From NCBI GenBank assembly GCA_963827725.1, contig CAWHBM010000001.1:186001-250000 (forward strand): a stretch of 64,000 nt of DNA. The letters run 5' to 3'. The DNA is from VAXT01 sp963827725. Lineage in GTDB: Bacteria > Actinomycetota > Thermoleophilia > Gaiellales > Gaiellaceae. The notes below the pieces were generated by a model. It was not told the DNA's origin, searched no databases, and saw only the letters and a list, made by a program, of their open reading frames with translations. Position numbers and translations under genes: made by a program. This document shows positions 56,813 to 64,000 of the stretch, one piece after another (position 1 is the stretch's first letter; every line of letters starts with the position of its first letter).

Positions 56813-57419
56813 AGCTTGTTGCCGCGGGCTTGCGGCCTCCCCCGAGGACGCTGAAGGCCAGGATTATGAAGCCGATACCGCTGAGTAGCAGCGCGATTCC
56901 GACGACGACGCCAAACAACGCGATCTGCTCCGCCATGTAGGAGACGTTGAGCGCCGTCGCGAGGGCGGTTTCGGTCACCCACGTGTTGCGGGCGCTGTTC
57001 GAGATCGGCTGTCCCTCCTCGTCCTTCGCGGCCGCCTCCTCGTCACTCGTGCCCTTTGGGTCGTCCGGGTCCGCTGCGGCGACATAGCGTCCCATCTGCG
57101 CGTAGGTGTTGCCGCCCGACGACTCGAGCGCGTGGATGCGCATGTACTGGGCGAAACAGCGGGCGTCGCTACCGTTGTTGATCTCCTTCTCCGCCACGTC
57201 GCACGACGGAATCGGCACATCGGTGAGACCGGCCTCCGCTACTGCCGCCTCGGTATCGGCCGGATTCATGTCTTCCGAGCCGACGATGAACTCCCGCTTC
57301 AGCTCGTCCGCCACGGTGTTGCGCGCGTTGATGCCCAGGACGAGTGAACCGATGCCGAAGGCGATCATGACGACGCCGGCGGCGATTCCGCCGAACTCGA
57401 GAATCCTGCGAGTATTCAT
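56811..57419 (-). CDS. Two-helix membrane protein, intact paralogue
   Basis: 202 residues. The N-terminal helix is LEFGGIAAGVVMIAFGIGSLVLG and the C-terminal one ALFGVVVGIALLLSGIGFIILAFSVLGG. The outer domain has two Cys (PSCDVAEKEINNGSDARCFAQYM) that could form a disulfide. The shared WVTETALATALNVSYMAEQ block defines a family with the 56139 gene. ATG 57419 has GGAGG upstream. The paralogue lacks the Cys pair. Function unknown. Confidence 0.82.
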   Translation of the reverse strand: MNTRRILEFGGIAAGVVMIAFGIGSLVLGINARNTVADELKREFIVGSEDMNPADTEAAVAEAGLTDVPIPSCDVAEKEINNGSDARCFAQYMRIHALESSGGNTYAQMGRYVAAADPDDPKGTSDEEAAAKDEEGQPISNSARNTWVTETALATALNVSYMAEQIALFGVVVGIALLLSGIGFIILAFSVLGGGRKPAATS

Positions 57420-57614
57420 GCTCCTACTACCTCCCGTGTGGTAGTGCCTTGGCGATACGCGCCCACCCAATCAAGGCCCGTTGTCACAGTCGAGGAGGAG
57501 CTTCAGGATGCCTCGGTCGGCTCTGGCCCCAGGTCCAGGGCGGGGCGCGTGCGAGTATCGCAGGCGACGCTTGCGCTTGCGGTAGTGCTCGTCGAGTAGC
57601 GACGCAGCAAAGAT

Positions 57615-57629
57615 CGCGGATAGGCCGCA
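57615..57629. promoter_or_regulatory. Inverted-repeat box upstream of the flavoprotein-CBS gene
   Basis: CGCGGATAGGCCGCA keeps both arms of the consensus (GCGG and CCGC) but not the T-rich centre. It lies 69 bases before ATG 57698. Confidence 0.5.
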
Positions 57630-57697
57630 ACGGTTTGGCGGCCCGACACGGATGGACGGGCGGCGTGCGCTCGGGAGACTCAGGTCGAAGTCGAGCC

Positions 57698-59379
57698 ATG
57701 AACAAGCGAGCCGACCAGACACGAGTTCTCATCGCCGGTGGCGGCGTGGCCGCTCTCGAGGCTGCCCTGGCCCTTCATGTGCTGGCCGAGGAGCGCGTCA
57801 GCGTCGAGCTGATCGGGCCCGAGCCGCAGTTCTGGTACCGGCCGCTCGCCGTCGCCGAGCCGTTCGGGCTCGGTGAGGCGCGACACTTCGAGCTGGCCGA
57901 GCTGGCCACAGCCGCCAGGGCGACGTTCACTCTGGGGACGCTGCTGGGCGTCGACGCCGACGGCCACGAGGCGCAGACGTCCGTCGGCGACGTCCCGTAT
58001 GACGTGCTGCTCGTCGCCTGCGGCGCCGTGCCGAGCGCAGCCGTGCCCGGCGCGCTGACGTTCCGCGGGCCGGCCGACAGCGACAAGATCCGTCAGCTGC
58101 TTGCCGAGATCGCGGCCGGGGCAGTGAAGCGGGTCGCCTTCGTCGTTCCGAGCGGAGCGGTCTGGTCGCTGCCGATCTACGAGCTGGCGCTGATGACGGC
58201 GGCGCACCTCGCCGCCCGTCAGATCGAGGGCGTCGAGTTGACGCTGGTCACCCCCGAAGACGAGCCGCTGCAGCTGTTCGGTCAAGCCGGGAGCGAGGCA
58301 GTGCGCGAGCTGCTCGACGAGCGCGGAATCGCCGTCCACGCCGGCTCGTATCCGAGCGAGGTCATCGGCGGCGAGCTGCACCTGGTGCCGGAGGGGCGGA
58401 TCGCGGTCGACCGCGTCGTCGCGCTGCCGCGCCTCAAAGGGCTGCGCCTCGACGGCCTGCCGCAGACGCTCGACGGCTTCGTTCCGATCGACGCCCAGGG
58501 CCGCGTCCGTGGACTTGCCGACGTCTTCGCCGCCGGCGACATCACCAGCTTCCCGGTCAAGCAGGGCGGAATCGCCGCCCAGCAGGCTGACGCGGCCGCC
58601 GAGGCGATCGCCGCGAGTGCCGGCGCCGACCTCATTCCGCAGCCGTTTCGGCCGGTTCTGCGCGGGCTCCTCCTGACCGGGGCCCAGCCGCGCTACCTGC
58701 GGCATGAGCTCGCCGGCGGCGCCGGCGAGGACGCAACGGCCAGTCCTGAGCCGTTGTGGTGGCCGCCGGCGAAGATCGTCGGGCCGCCATCTGGCGCCTT
58801 TCCTGGGCGCCTTCGCCGGCGTCGAGACCCCGGCTGAGGCGCCGGCGGGGCCGGGCGCACTGGCTGTCGAAGTCGAGCTCGACGCGGAGCTCGACTCCCT
58901 GTCGGCGCGCCGCTTCGCGCCGGTAGACGTAGACGACGACGGGCGCAGCGTCGGCGAGGTGATGTCGGTCGAGCCGCTGGTCGTCGCCCCCGAGGACACG
59001 CTCGGCGAGATCGCGGAGAAGATGCGCGCCCGCGACGTCGGCTCGGCTGCGGTCGCCGACTACGGGCGCCTGATCGGGATCCTGACCTCGCGCGACCTGC
59101 TGCGCGCCTTCGCCGGCCGCGTCCATCCGAGCGAGGGGCGGGCACGGGCGTGGATGACGGCCGAGCCCGTCGACCGTCTCCCCGGACGCGCCAGTCGAAG
59201 TGGCGGTGACTCTGATGACCGAGTACGGCATCCACCACCTACCCGTCGTCGAGGCCGAGAGGCCGGTGGGGATGCTCGGCCTGCGCCAGGCCGCACGCGC
59301 GGCGCGTCGTGGACTCGAGCGTCGGCCTCGGGTTCTGAGGCGCGCTGCGCTGGAGCCGGTTTCTATCTTGTTTCTGTAA
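57698..59379 (+). CDS. NDH-2/SQR-like flavoprotein with C-terminal CBS pair (two frameshifts)
   Basis: About 560 residues. The first 385 match the flavoprotein at 52835: RVLIAGGGVAALEAALAL, FWYRPLAVAEPFGL, the second FAD motif GLADVFAAGDITSFPVKQGG, and EPLWWPPAKIVG. An extra base near 58783 shifts to RHLAPFLGAFAGVETPAEAP. The chain continues through a linker into two CBS motifs (VGEVMSVEPLVVAPEDTLGEIAEKM and, after an extra base near 59174, PVEVAVTLMTEYGIHHLPVVE), ending VSILFL. CBS pairs bind adenylates and often gate activity. There is no stop between the parts, so a fusion is likely, subject to the frameshifts. Confidence 0.78.
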
Positions 59380-59408
59380 CGGAGCGCGCGTCAGGCAGAC
59401 TGTTCTGT
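59372..59408. repeat. Short repeat, copy 2 (partner at 56776-56812)
   Basis: TTTCTGTAACGGAGCGCGCG then TCAGGCAGACTGTTCTG lies between the stop of the CBS fusion and the msrB start, in the same orientation as copy 1. It may carry the msrB promoter. Confidence 0.45.
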
Positions 59409-59409
59409 G

Positions 59410-59802
59410 ATGCCAAAGATTCAGAAGTCAGAACAGGAGTGGCGCGCCGAGCTGACGCCCGAGGCCTACCACGTGCTCCGGGAGAAGGGCACGGAGCGCC
59501 CGTTCACAGGTGAGTACGACCACGTTTTCGAGCCGGGCACTTACCAGTGCGCCGGCTGCGGGGCGGAGCTCTTCGTCGCCGACACGAAATACGACTCGGG
59601 TTGCGGGTGGCCGGCTTTCTACGCGCCGGCGAGCGAGGAGGCAATCGAGGAGGAGACGGACGTCACCTTCGGGATGATGCGCACCGAGGTGATGTGCGCG
59701 AACTGCGGCGGCCATCTCGGCCATGTCTTCCCGGACGGGCCGCATCCGACGGGGCAGCGCTACTGCATCAACTCTGCGGCACTCAAATTGGAGGAGGAGT
59801 AG
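59410..59802 (+). CDS. msrB: Peptide methionine sulfoxide reductase B
   Basis: 130 residues. YHVLREKGTERPFTGEYDHVFEPGTYQCAGCGAELF, the zinc Cys pairs CAGC and CANC, SGCGWPAFYAP, and the catalytic stretch GQRYCINSAAL with the active Cys. It reduces the R-form of methionine sulfoxide in proteins. ATG 59410, or the GTG three bases before, starts it. msrA overlaps its stop by one base, so the two are coupled and together repair both sulfoxide forms. Confidence 0.96.
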   Translation: MPKIQKSEQEWRAELTPEAYHVLREKGTERPFTGEYDHVFEPGTYQCAGCGAELFVADTKYDSGCGWPAFYAPASEEAIEEETDVTFGMMRTEVMCANCGGHLGHVFPDGPHPTGQRYCINSAALKLEEE

Positions 59803-60293
59803 TGGAGCAGAAAGCAACTTTCGGAGCAGGGTGCTTCTGGGGAGTCGAGGCTGCTTTCAGACAGCTCGACGGCGTGACGAAGACCGAGGCGGGCTACGAG
59901 GGCGGAACACTGGACAACCCGACCTACGAGGACGTCTGCTCCCACACGACGGGCCACGCCGAGGTCGTCCAGGTCACCTACGACCCGGAGCGGATCTCGT
60001 ACGACGACCTACTGCAAGTGTTCTGGGGCAAGCACGACCCGACGCAGATCAACCGCCAGGGCTGGGACGTGGGCGACCAGTACCGGTCGGTCATCTTCAC
60101 GCATGACGCCGAGCAGGAGGAGACCGCGGCCCGCTCGAAGGCGCAGGAGCAGACGCGCCACCGGCAGCCGGTCGTGACCCAGATCGAGCCGTCGGGGACG
60201 TTCTACGCCGCCGAGGACTACCACCAGCAGTACCTCGAGAAGCGCGGCCGATCGACCTGCACGCCTGCCCTACGGCAGGCGGCGGCCGGCTGA
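59802..60293 (+). CDS. msrA: Peptide methionine sulfoxide reductase A
   Basis: 163 residues from GTG 59802 overlapping the msrB stop by one base. The catalytic motif is FGAGCFWGVEAAFRQLDGV, followed by GYEGGTLDNPTYEDVCSHTTGHAEVVQVTYDP, LLQVFWGKHDPTQINRQGWDVGDQYRSVIF and the C-terminal EDYHQQYL. It reduces the S-form of methionine sulfoxide. No resolving Cys tail beyond the usual is obvious apart from the Cys in STCTPALRQ. Downstream 60 bases lead to the propeller gene. Confidence 0.96.
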   Translation: MEQKATFGAGCFWGVEAAFRQLDGVTKTEAGYEGGTLDNPTYEDVCSHTTGHAEVVQVTYDPERISYDDLLQVFWGKHDPTQINRQGWDVGDQYRSVIFTHDAEQEETAARSKAQEQTRHRQPVVTQIEPSGTFYAAEDYHQQYLEKRGRSTCTPALRQAAAG

Positions 60294-60354
60294 CGTCACC
60301 TAAACGCGGGCTATCGGCCTAGGCTTTTCCCGGCTCAGGCGCTAAAAACTGGGC

Positions 60355-61878
60355 ATGGCGAGACGAATCAGAGCTCTGGCGCTTCCTGCCGGCGTGATCA
60401 TCGTCGCGCTGCTGCTTTTGCCGGCGGCAGGTGCGGCGCCCGGGGCCACCTTCCGGGTGAGCGTGGCAAGCGGCGGGGCTCAGAGCGACGGCCGGAGCTC
60501 CGTGCCCGCGATCAGCGGCGACCAGCGCTACTCCGCCTTCCACTCCGATGCGTCCAACCTCGTCCCCGGGGACACGAATTTCGCAAAGGACGTCTTCGTC
60601 CACGAACGCAGCACTCGCCAGACGGAGCGCGTGAGCGTCGCCGGAAGCGGCGCGGAGGGCAACGCGGACAGCTTCTCGCCCGCGATCAGCGCCGACGGCC
60701 GCTTCGTGGCCTTCTACTCGTCTGCGTCCAACCTCGTCGACGGAGACGCAAACGGCGTCAACGACGTGTTCGTTCGCGATCGCCAGGACCGCACGACCGT
60801 GCGGGTCAGCCTGGCCCCCGGTGGCGTCAGTCCGAACGGAGGTAGCTCCTCCCCCTCGATCAGCGCCGACGGCCGCTTCGTCGCATTCCTCTCGGACGCG
60901 TCGAACCTGGTTGCGGACGACCTGAACAGGCTCCGGGACGTGTTCGTGGTCGATCGCCAGACCGGAACGACGACGCGGGCAAGTGTGGACAGCGCAGGCG
61001 CCGAGGCGAACCTCGAGAGCTTCACGCCGGTGCTCAGCGCCGACGGGCGCTTCGTGGTGTTCTCGTCGTTCGCTTTCAACCTCGTCGCCGACGACATCAA
61101 CGAAGGCTCCGATGTGTTCGTCCGCGACCTCCAGGGGCAGACGACGACGCGGGTCAGCGTCTACGAGGGCGGCTTCGAGGCAGAAGGGGACAGCCTGAGG
61201 CCTGCGATCAGCGCCGACGGCCGCATCGTCGCCTTCGACTCCGACGCGTGGAACCTCGCCTGGGGGGATACGAACGACGTTTTCGACGTCTTCGTCCACG
61301 ACCGCGACACAGGCGTGACGACGAGGGTCAGCGTCGATGACAGCGGGACGCAGGCCGACGGCGCCAGCCTCAGGCCCGCGCTGAGCGCTGACGGCCGGTA
61401 CGTCGCCTTCTACACCGAGGCCGCCAACCTCGTCGCCGGGGATACGAACGGCGCTTCCGACGTCCTCATCTACGACCGGCAGAGCGGTGCCGAGAAGCGA
61501 GTGAGCGTCGCCGGGGGTGGGGTCGAGGCGAATGGCGACAGCCTGAGGCCGGCGCTCAGCGCGGACGGCCGAGTCGTCGTCTTCGAGTCCAACGCGCCGA
61601 ACCTGGTTGTCGGAGATTCGAATGACTTCACGGACGTCTTCCTCCACGATCGCAACCGTTCGTCCTCTCCGCGGGCGGTGGTGCGCTGCCGCGTCCCACG
61701 TGTGATCGGCCTCCGGCTGGCGGTCGCCCGGACGAGGATCGGGCGCGCGAACTGCAAGGTCGGCCGGGTACGCCGTGCGCGCTCGCGTCGTGTCGGAAAG
61801 GTGCTCTCGCAGAGCCCCAATGCGGGAGCGGTGCGGGCAAGAGGCACCAAGGTGAACCTGACAGTCGGCCGCCGCTAG
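60355..61878 (+). CDS. Secreted seven-repeat beta-propeller protein with PASTA-like tail
   Basis: 507 residues. A signal peptide (ALALPAGVIIVALLLLPAAGAAPG) is followed by about seven near-identical 52-residue repeats: 'R-V-S-V...PAISADGRFVAF-x-S-x-ASNLV-x-GD-x-N...DVFVxDR'. These are TolB/WD40-like propeller blades with a GDxN-rich loop that may bind calcium. The last 65 residues (CRVPRVIGLRLAVARTRIGRANCKVGRV, then VLSQSPNAGAVRARGTKVNLTVG) match PASTA domains, which bind peptidoglycan. So the propeller would be held on the cell wall. The ligand is unknown. Confidence 0.88.
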   Translation: MARRIRALALPAGVIIVALLLLPAAGAAPGATFRVSVASGGAQSDGRSSVPAISGDQRYSAFHSDASNLVPGDTNFAKDVFVHERSTRQTERVSVAGSGAEGNADSFSPAISADGRFVAFYSSASNLVDGDANGVNDVFVRDRQDRTTVRVSLAPGGVSPNGGSSSPSISADGRFVAFLSDASNLVADDLNRLRDVFVVDRQTGTTTRASVDSAGAEANLESFTPVLSADGRFVVFSSFAFNLVADDINEGSDVFVRDLQGQTTTRVSVYEGGFEAEGDSLRPAISADGRIVAFDSDAWNLAWGDTNDVFDVFVHDRDTGVTTRVSVDDSGTQADGASLRPALSADGRYVAFYTEAANLVAGDTNGASDVLIYDRQSGAEKRVSVAGGGVEANGDSLRPALSADGRVVVFESNAPNLVVGDSNDFTDVFLHDRNRSSSPRAVVRCRVPRVIGLRLAVARTRIGRANCKVGRVRRARSRRVGKVLSQSPNAGAVRARGTKVNLTVGRR

Positions 61879-61882
61879 CGCC

Positions 61883-63068
61883 ATCACCCGCCCGCGCTGG
61901 CTCAACCGTGGCGTCGGCGCAATCGGCAGCGCGAGCTTCTTCGCCGACCTCGGGTACGAGGTGCCGACGTCGCTGCTCCCCTCGTTCCTCACCTCGACTC
62001 TGCGCGCGCCTGCCGCGGCGCTCGGCGTCATCGAAGGGGTGGCTGACGGTCTTGCAGGCGTCGCTCGACTAGCCGGAGGAGCTCTCGCAGACGACCCGAA
62101 GCGCCGTCGGGCGACGGCGGTCGGCGGCTACACGGCAACCGCAGTCCTGACCGCGATGATCGGGGTGGCGACCGCGGTCTGGCAAGTCGCGGCGCTGCGG
62201 GTGGCTGGTTGGGTCGCGCGTGGCCTGAGGGGGCCTGCCCGGAGCGCTCTGCTCGCCGACGTCGCGCCGCCGGAGGCCTACGGGCGTGCCTATGGGTTCG
62301 AGCGGATGATGGACAACCTGGGCGCGATCGGCGGGCCGCTGCTCGCGCTGGGGCTCGTCGCCGTCGTGGGAGTTCGGACGGCGATCCTGCTCTCGGTCGT
62401 GCCGGGGCTCATTGCTGCCGGCGCGATCCTCCTTGCGGTCAAGGCCGCTCCAAAGCTCGAGGCGCACGAGCGCCGGCCGCTGCGAATTCGCGTGCGCCCC
62501 GTGCTTCGTGGCCCGCTCGGCCGCCTTCTCTACGGGATCACGGCGTTCGAGGTCGGAAACGCCGCAGCGACGCTGCTCATCCTGCGGGCGACGGACGAGC
62601 TCTCGGCCGGGCACGGCCAAGGCACTGCCGTCAAGCTCGGCCTCGGGCTCTATGCCGGTTACAACCTGGCTGCGGCCGTCTCGAGCCTGCCGGCCGGGCA
62701 GGCTGCACGACCGTCGAGGGAGCGTCCTCGTGCTCTCGCTGGGCGTGACGGCGTTCTTCCTCGCCTATCTCGGCTTCGCGCTCACAGGCGGGACGCTCCT
62801 CCTGCTGGTCGTCGTCTTCCTGCTCGCCGGGACCGGCAAGGGCCTCGTCGAGACCGCGCAGCAGGCCGCTGTCGCGGCGCTGGCGCCGGTCGACCTCCGC
62901 GGCTCCGCCTTTGGCCTGGTAGCGGCGATCCAGAGCTTCGGCAACCTCGCCGCTTCCGTCATGGCGGGCGCCATCTGGACGCTCGTCTCGCCGCGCGCGG
63001 CGTTCCTCTACCTGTCTGCGTGGATGCTCGTCAGCCTGGTCGCCCTCAGCCGGGCACGCGTCAGCTAG
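61883..63068 (+). CDS. MFS transporter (frameshifted, unclear start)
   Basis: About 394 residues. The N-terminal helix and loop (GVGAIGSASFFADLGYEVPTSLLPSFL) continue through twelve helices, with GLRGPARSALLADVAPPEAYGRAYGFERMMDNLGAIGGPLLAL, a hallmark of this MFS group. A base too many near 62700 breaks the chain between SLPAG and RLHDRRGSVLVLSLG. No ATG, GTG or TTG precedes the first homologous residues in frame; ATC 61883 or an error may explain it. GTG 61961 would cut the first helix. It is 4 bases from the propeller stop. Confidence 0.78.
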
Positions 63069-63074
63069 TCGTTG

Positions 63075-64000
63075 CTACCACTTCGAGCGGCGGCCGCGGC
63101 GGCTCGTGTACAGGAGCTTCGCGCGCGCGGAGACCAACCCGGACTGCTCGTACTGGTCGCCGTGGCCGAGCCTGCGGGCTACTCGGCTCGTATCGGCCTG
63201 CTGCTCCGGGAGGACGAGGGTGATCGCGGTGCCGTTTCGGCCCGCTCGGCCGGTGCGGCCGGTGCGGTGCACGTAGCCCTTGTCCTCTTCCGGGGGATCG
63301 AAGTTGATCACGTGCGTGATGTCGTCCAGATCGAGGCCGCGGGCGGCGACGTCGGTTGCGACCAGAGTCGTCACCTTGCCCCGCTCGAACTCGGACAGCG
63401 CCCGCTCCCGGGCCTTCTGGGACATATCGCCGTGCATCGCTGCTGCCCGCACGTCGTGGCGCGCGAGCTTCTGGACGAGGCGGTCCGCGCCGCGCTTCGT
63501 CCTCACGAAGACGAGTGTGGACTCGGAGGAACGAATGTGCTCGACAAGCGTCTCGACCTTCGAGTCCGAGGTCACCGCCACGAAGCGATGTTCGATCTCA
63601 CCTGGATCGTTGGGCAGAAGGTCGGCTTCGAAGCGCGACGGGCTGTCCGTGTAGGCGCGCGCGAGCTCCCCGGCCTCGCCGTCGAGCGTGGCCGAGAAGA
63701 ACATCGTCTGCCGGTTCTGCGGGAGACGACGGACGATCCGGTCGACCTGGGGCTTGAACCCCATGTCGAGCATCCGGTCGGCCTCGTCGAGGACGAAGGT
63801 CTGGACTCGGGACAGGTCGACGAGGCGTCGCTCTGCGAGGTCCTCCAGCCGCCCCGGAGTTGCGACGAGGATCTGCGCGCCCTTGGCACGGTTCGCCTGT
63901 GCCCGGAGGGGCAGCCCGCCGTACGCAGCCGAGACCGAGAGGCCCTTGGGCTTTCCGAGACGCTCGAACTCTGCGGTCACCTGGGCCGCGAGCTCGCGTG
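63075..64000 (-). CDS. DEAD-box RNA helicase (partial)
   Basis: The C-terminal 308 residues of the gene; the N-terminus lies beyond the right edge. Visible motifs are GGLPLRAQANRAKGAQILVATPGRLEDL, VLDEADRMLDMGF (DEAD), MFFSATL (SAT), TLVFVRTKRGADRLVQKL, VATDVAARGLDLDDITHVINFDPP and YVHRTGRTGRAGRNG. It unwinds structured RNA, often in the cold or during ribosome assembly. The C-terminus is short and basic (LLYTSRRGRRSKW). It converges on the MFS gene, 6 bases apart. Confidence 0.95.
   Translation of the reverse strand, partial: RELAAQVTAEFERLGKPKGLSVSAAYGGLPLRAQANRAKGAQILVATPGRLEDLAERRLVDLSRVQTFVLDEADRMLDMGFKPQVDRIVRRLPQNRQTMFFSATLDGEAGELARAYTDSPSRFEADLLPNDPGEIEHRFVAVTSDSKVETLVEHIRSSESTLVFVRTKRGADRLVQKLARHDVRAAAMHGDMSQKARERALSEFERGKVTTLVATDVAARGLDLDDITHVINFDPPEEDKGYVHRTGRTGRAGRNGTAITLVLPEQQADTSRVARRLGHGDQYEQSGLVSARAKLLYTSRRGRRSKW

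Noticed and set aside
57508..57590. Tiny ORF in the gap before the flavoprotein-CBS gene
   Set aside because: About 26 Arg-rich codons with no ribosome site or homology.

Overview
The window looks like chromosomal DNA from a high-GC actinobacterium. The best guess is the class Thermoleophilia (Gaiella/Solirubrobacter relatives), judged from base composition, OpcA, a PdtaS/PdtaR pair and a DevS/DevR-like pair. This placement is inference from recognised families; no 16S gene is present. I recognised no tRNA, rRNA, CRISPR array, insertion sequence or phage gene. Genes are densely packed, with many ATGA/GTGA overlaps, and no gene-free stretch exceeds about 300 bases.

Layout. (1) 1-5.9 kb: end of glutamine synthetase, a PRC-barrel-like protein, a GAF sensor kinase with an ANTAR regulator (PdtaS/PdtaR), a membrane protein and an ABC-F ATPase. 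(2) 6-16.2 kb: a carbohydrate cluster, tkt, a second transketolase of another clade (opposite strand), then rpiB-tal-pgi-gnd-zwf-opcA, nearly all overlapping. (3) 16.2-24.6 kb: secreted Fn3-like protein, amidase, DUF4242-like protein, cytochrome oxidase genes ctaC-ctaD-ctaB on the minus strand, and a Kelch-repeat protein. (4) 24.8-59.4 kb: a redox, stress and low-oxygen style island. It holds a flavoprotein disulfide reductase, a two-GAF histidine kinase with a NarL-type regulator, malic enzyme, DsbA-VKOR-cupin, a CtpE-like P-type ATPase with tandem USP and alcohol dehydrogenase, further USPs, a small Hsp20-like protein, OsmC, formate-THF ligase, an ABC exporter, a TreT-like glycosyltransferase, phosphoketolase and acetate kinase, an acetyltransferase/acyl-CoA synthetase, and two NDH-2/SQR-like flavoproteins, one fused to a CBS pair. 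(5) 59.4-64 kb: msrB-msrA, a secreted seven-repeat propeller with a PASTA domain, an MFS transporter and the end of a DEAD-box helicase.

Main discovery candidate. A short inverted repeat close to TGCGG-N5-CCGCA, often with an A/T-rich centre, recurs about 35-92 bases upstream of at least eight of the island's genes or operons. These include malic enzyme, the dsbA operon, the ADH/USP/P-ATPase operon, OsmC, the divergent NDH-like/USP pair and the NDH-CBS fusion. I propose that it is the operator of an undescribed dormancy/low-oxygen regulon, functionally like the mycobacterial DosR regulon but with a different box. The DevS/DevR-like pair at 26.2-28.5 kb is the obvious candidate regulator. A decayed fragment of a second copy of that regulator lies at 31.6-31.8 kb.

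Quality warning. At least twelve clearly recognisable genes are interrupted by single-base frameshifts, mostly one extra base. This pattern suggests insertion-type sequencing or assembly error more than mass gene decay. Frameshifted genes are given here as one feature spanning all their frames.
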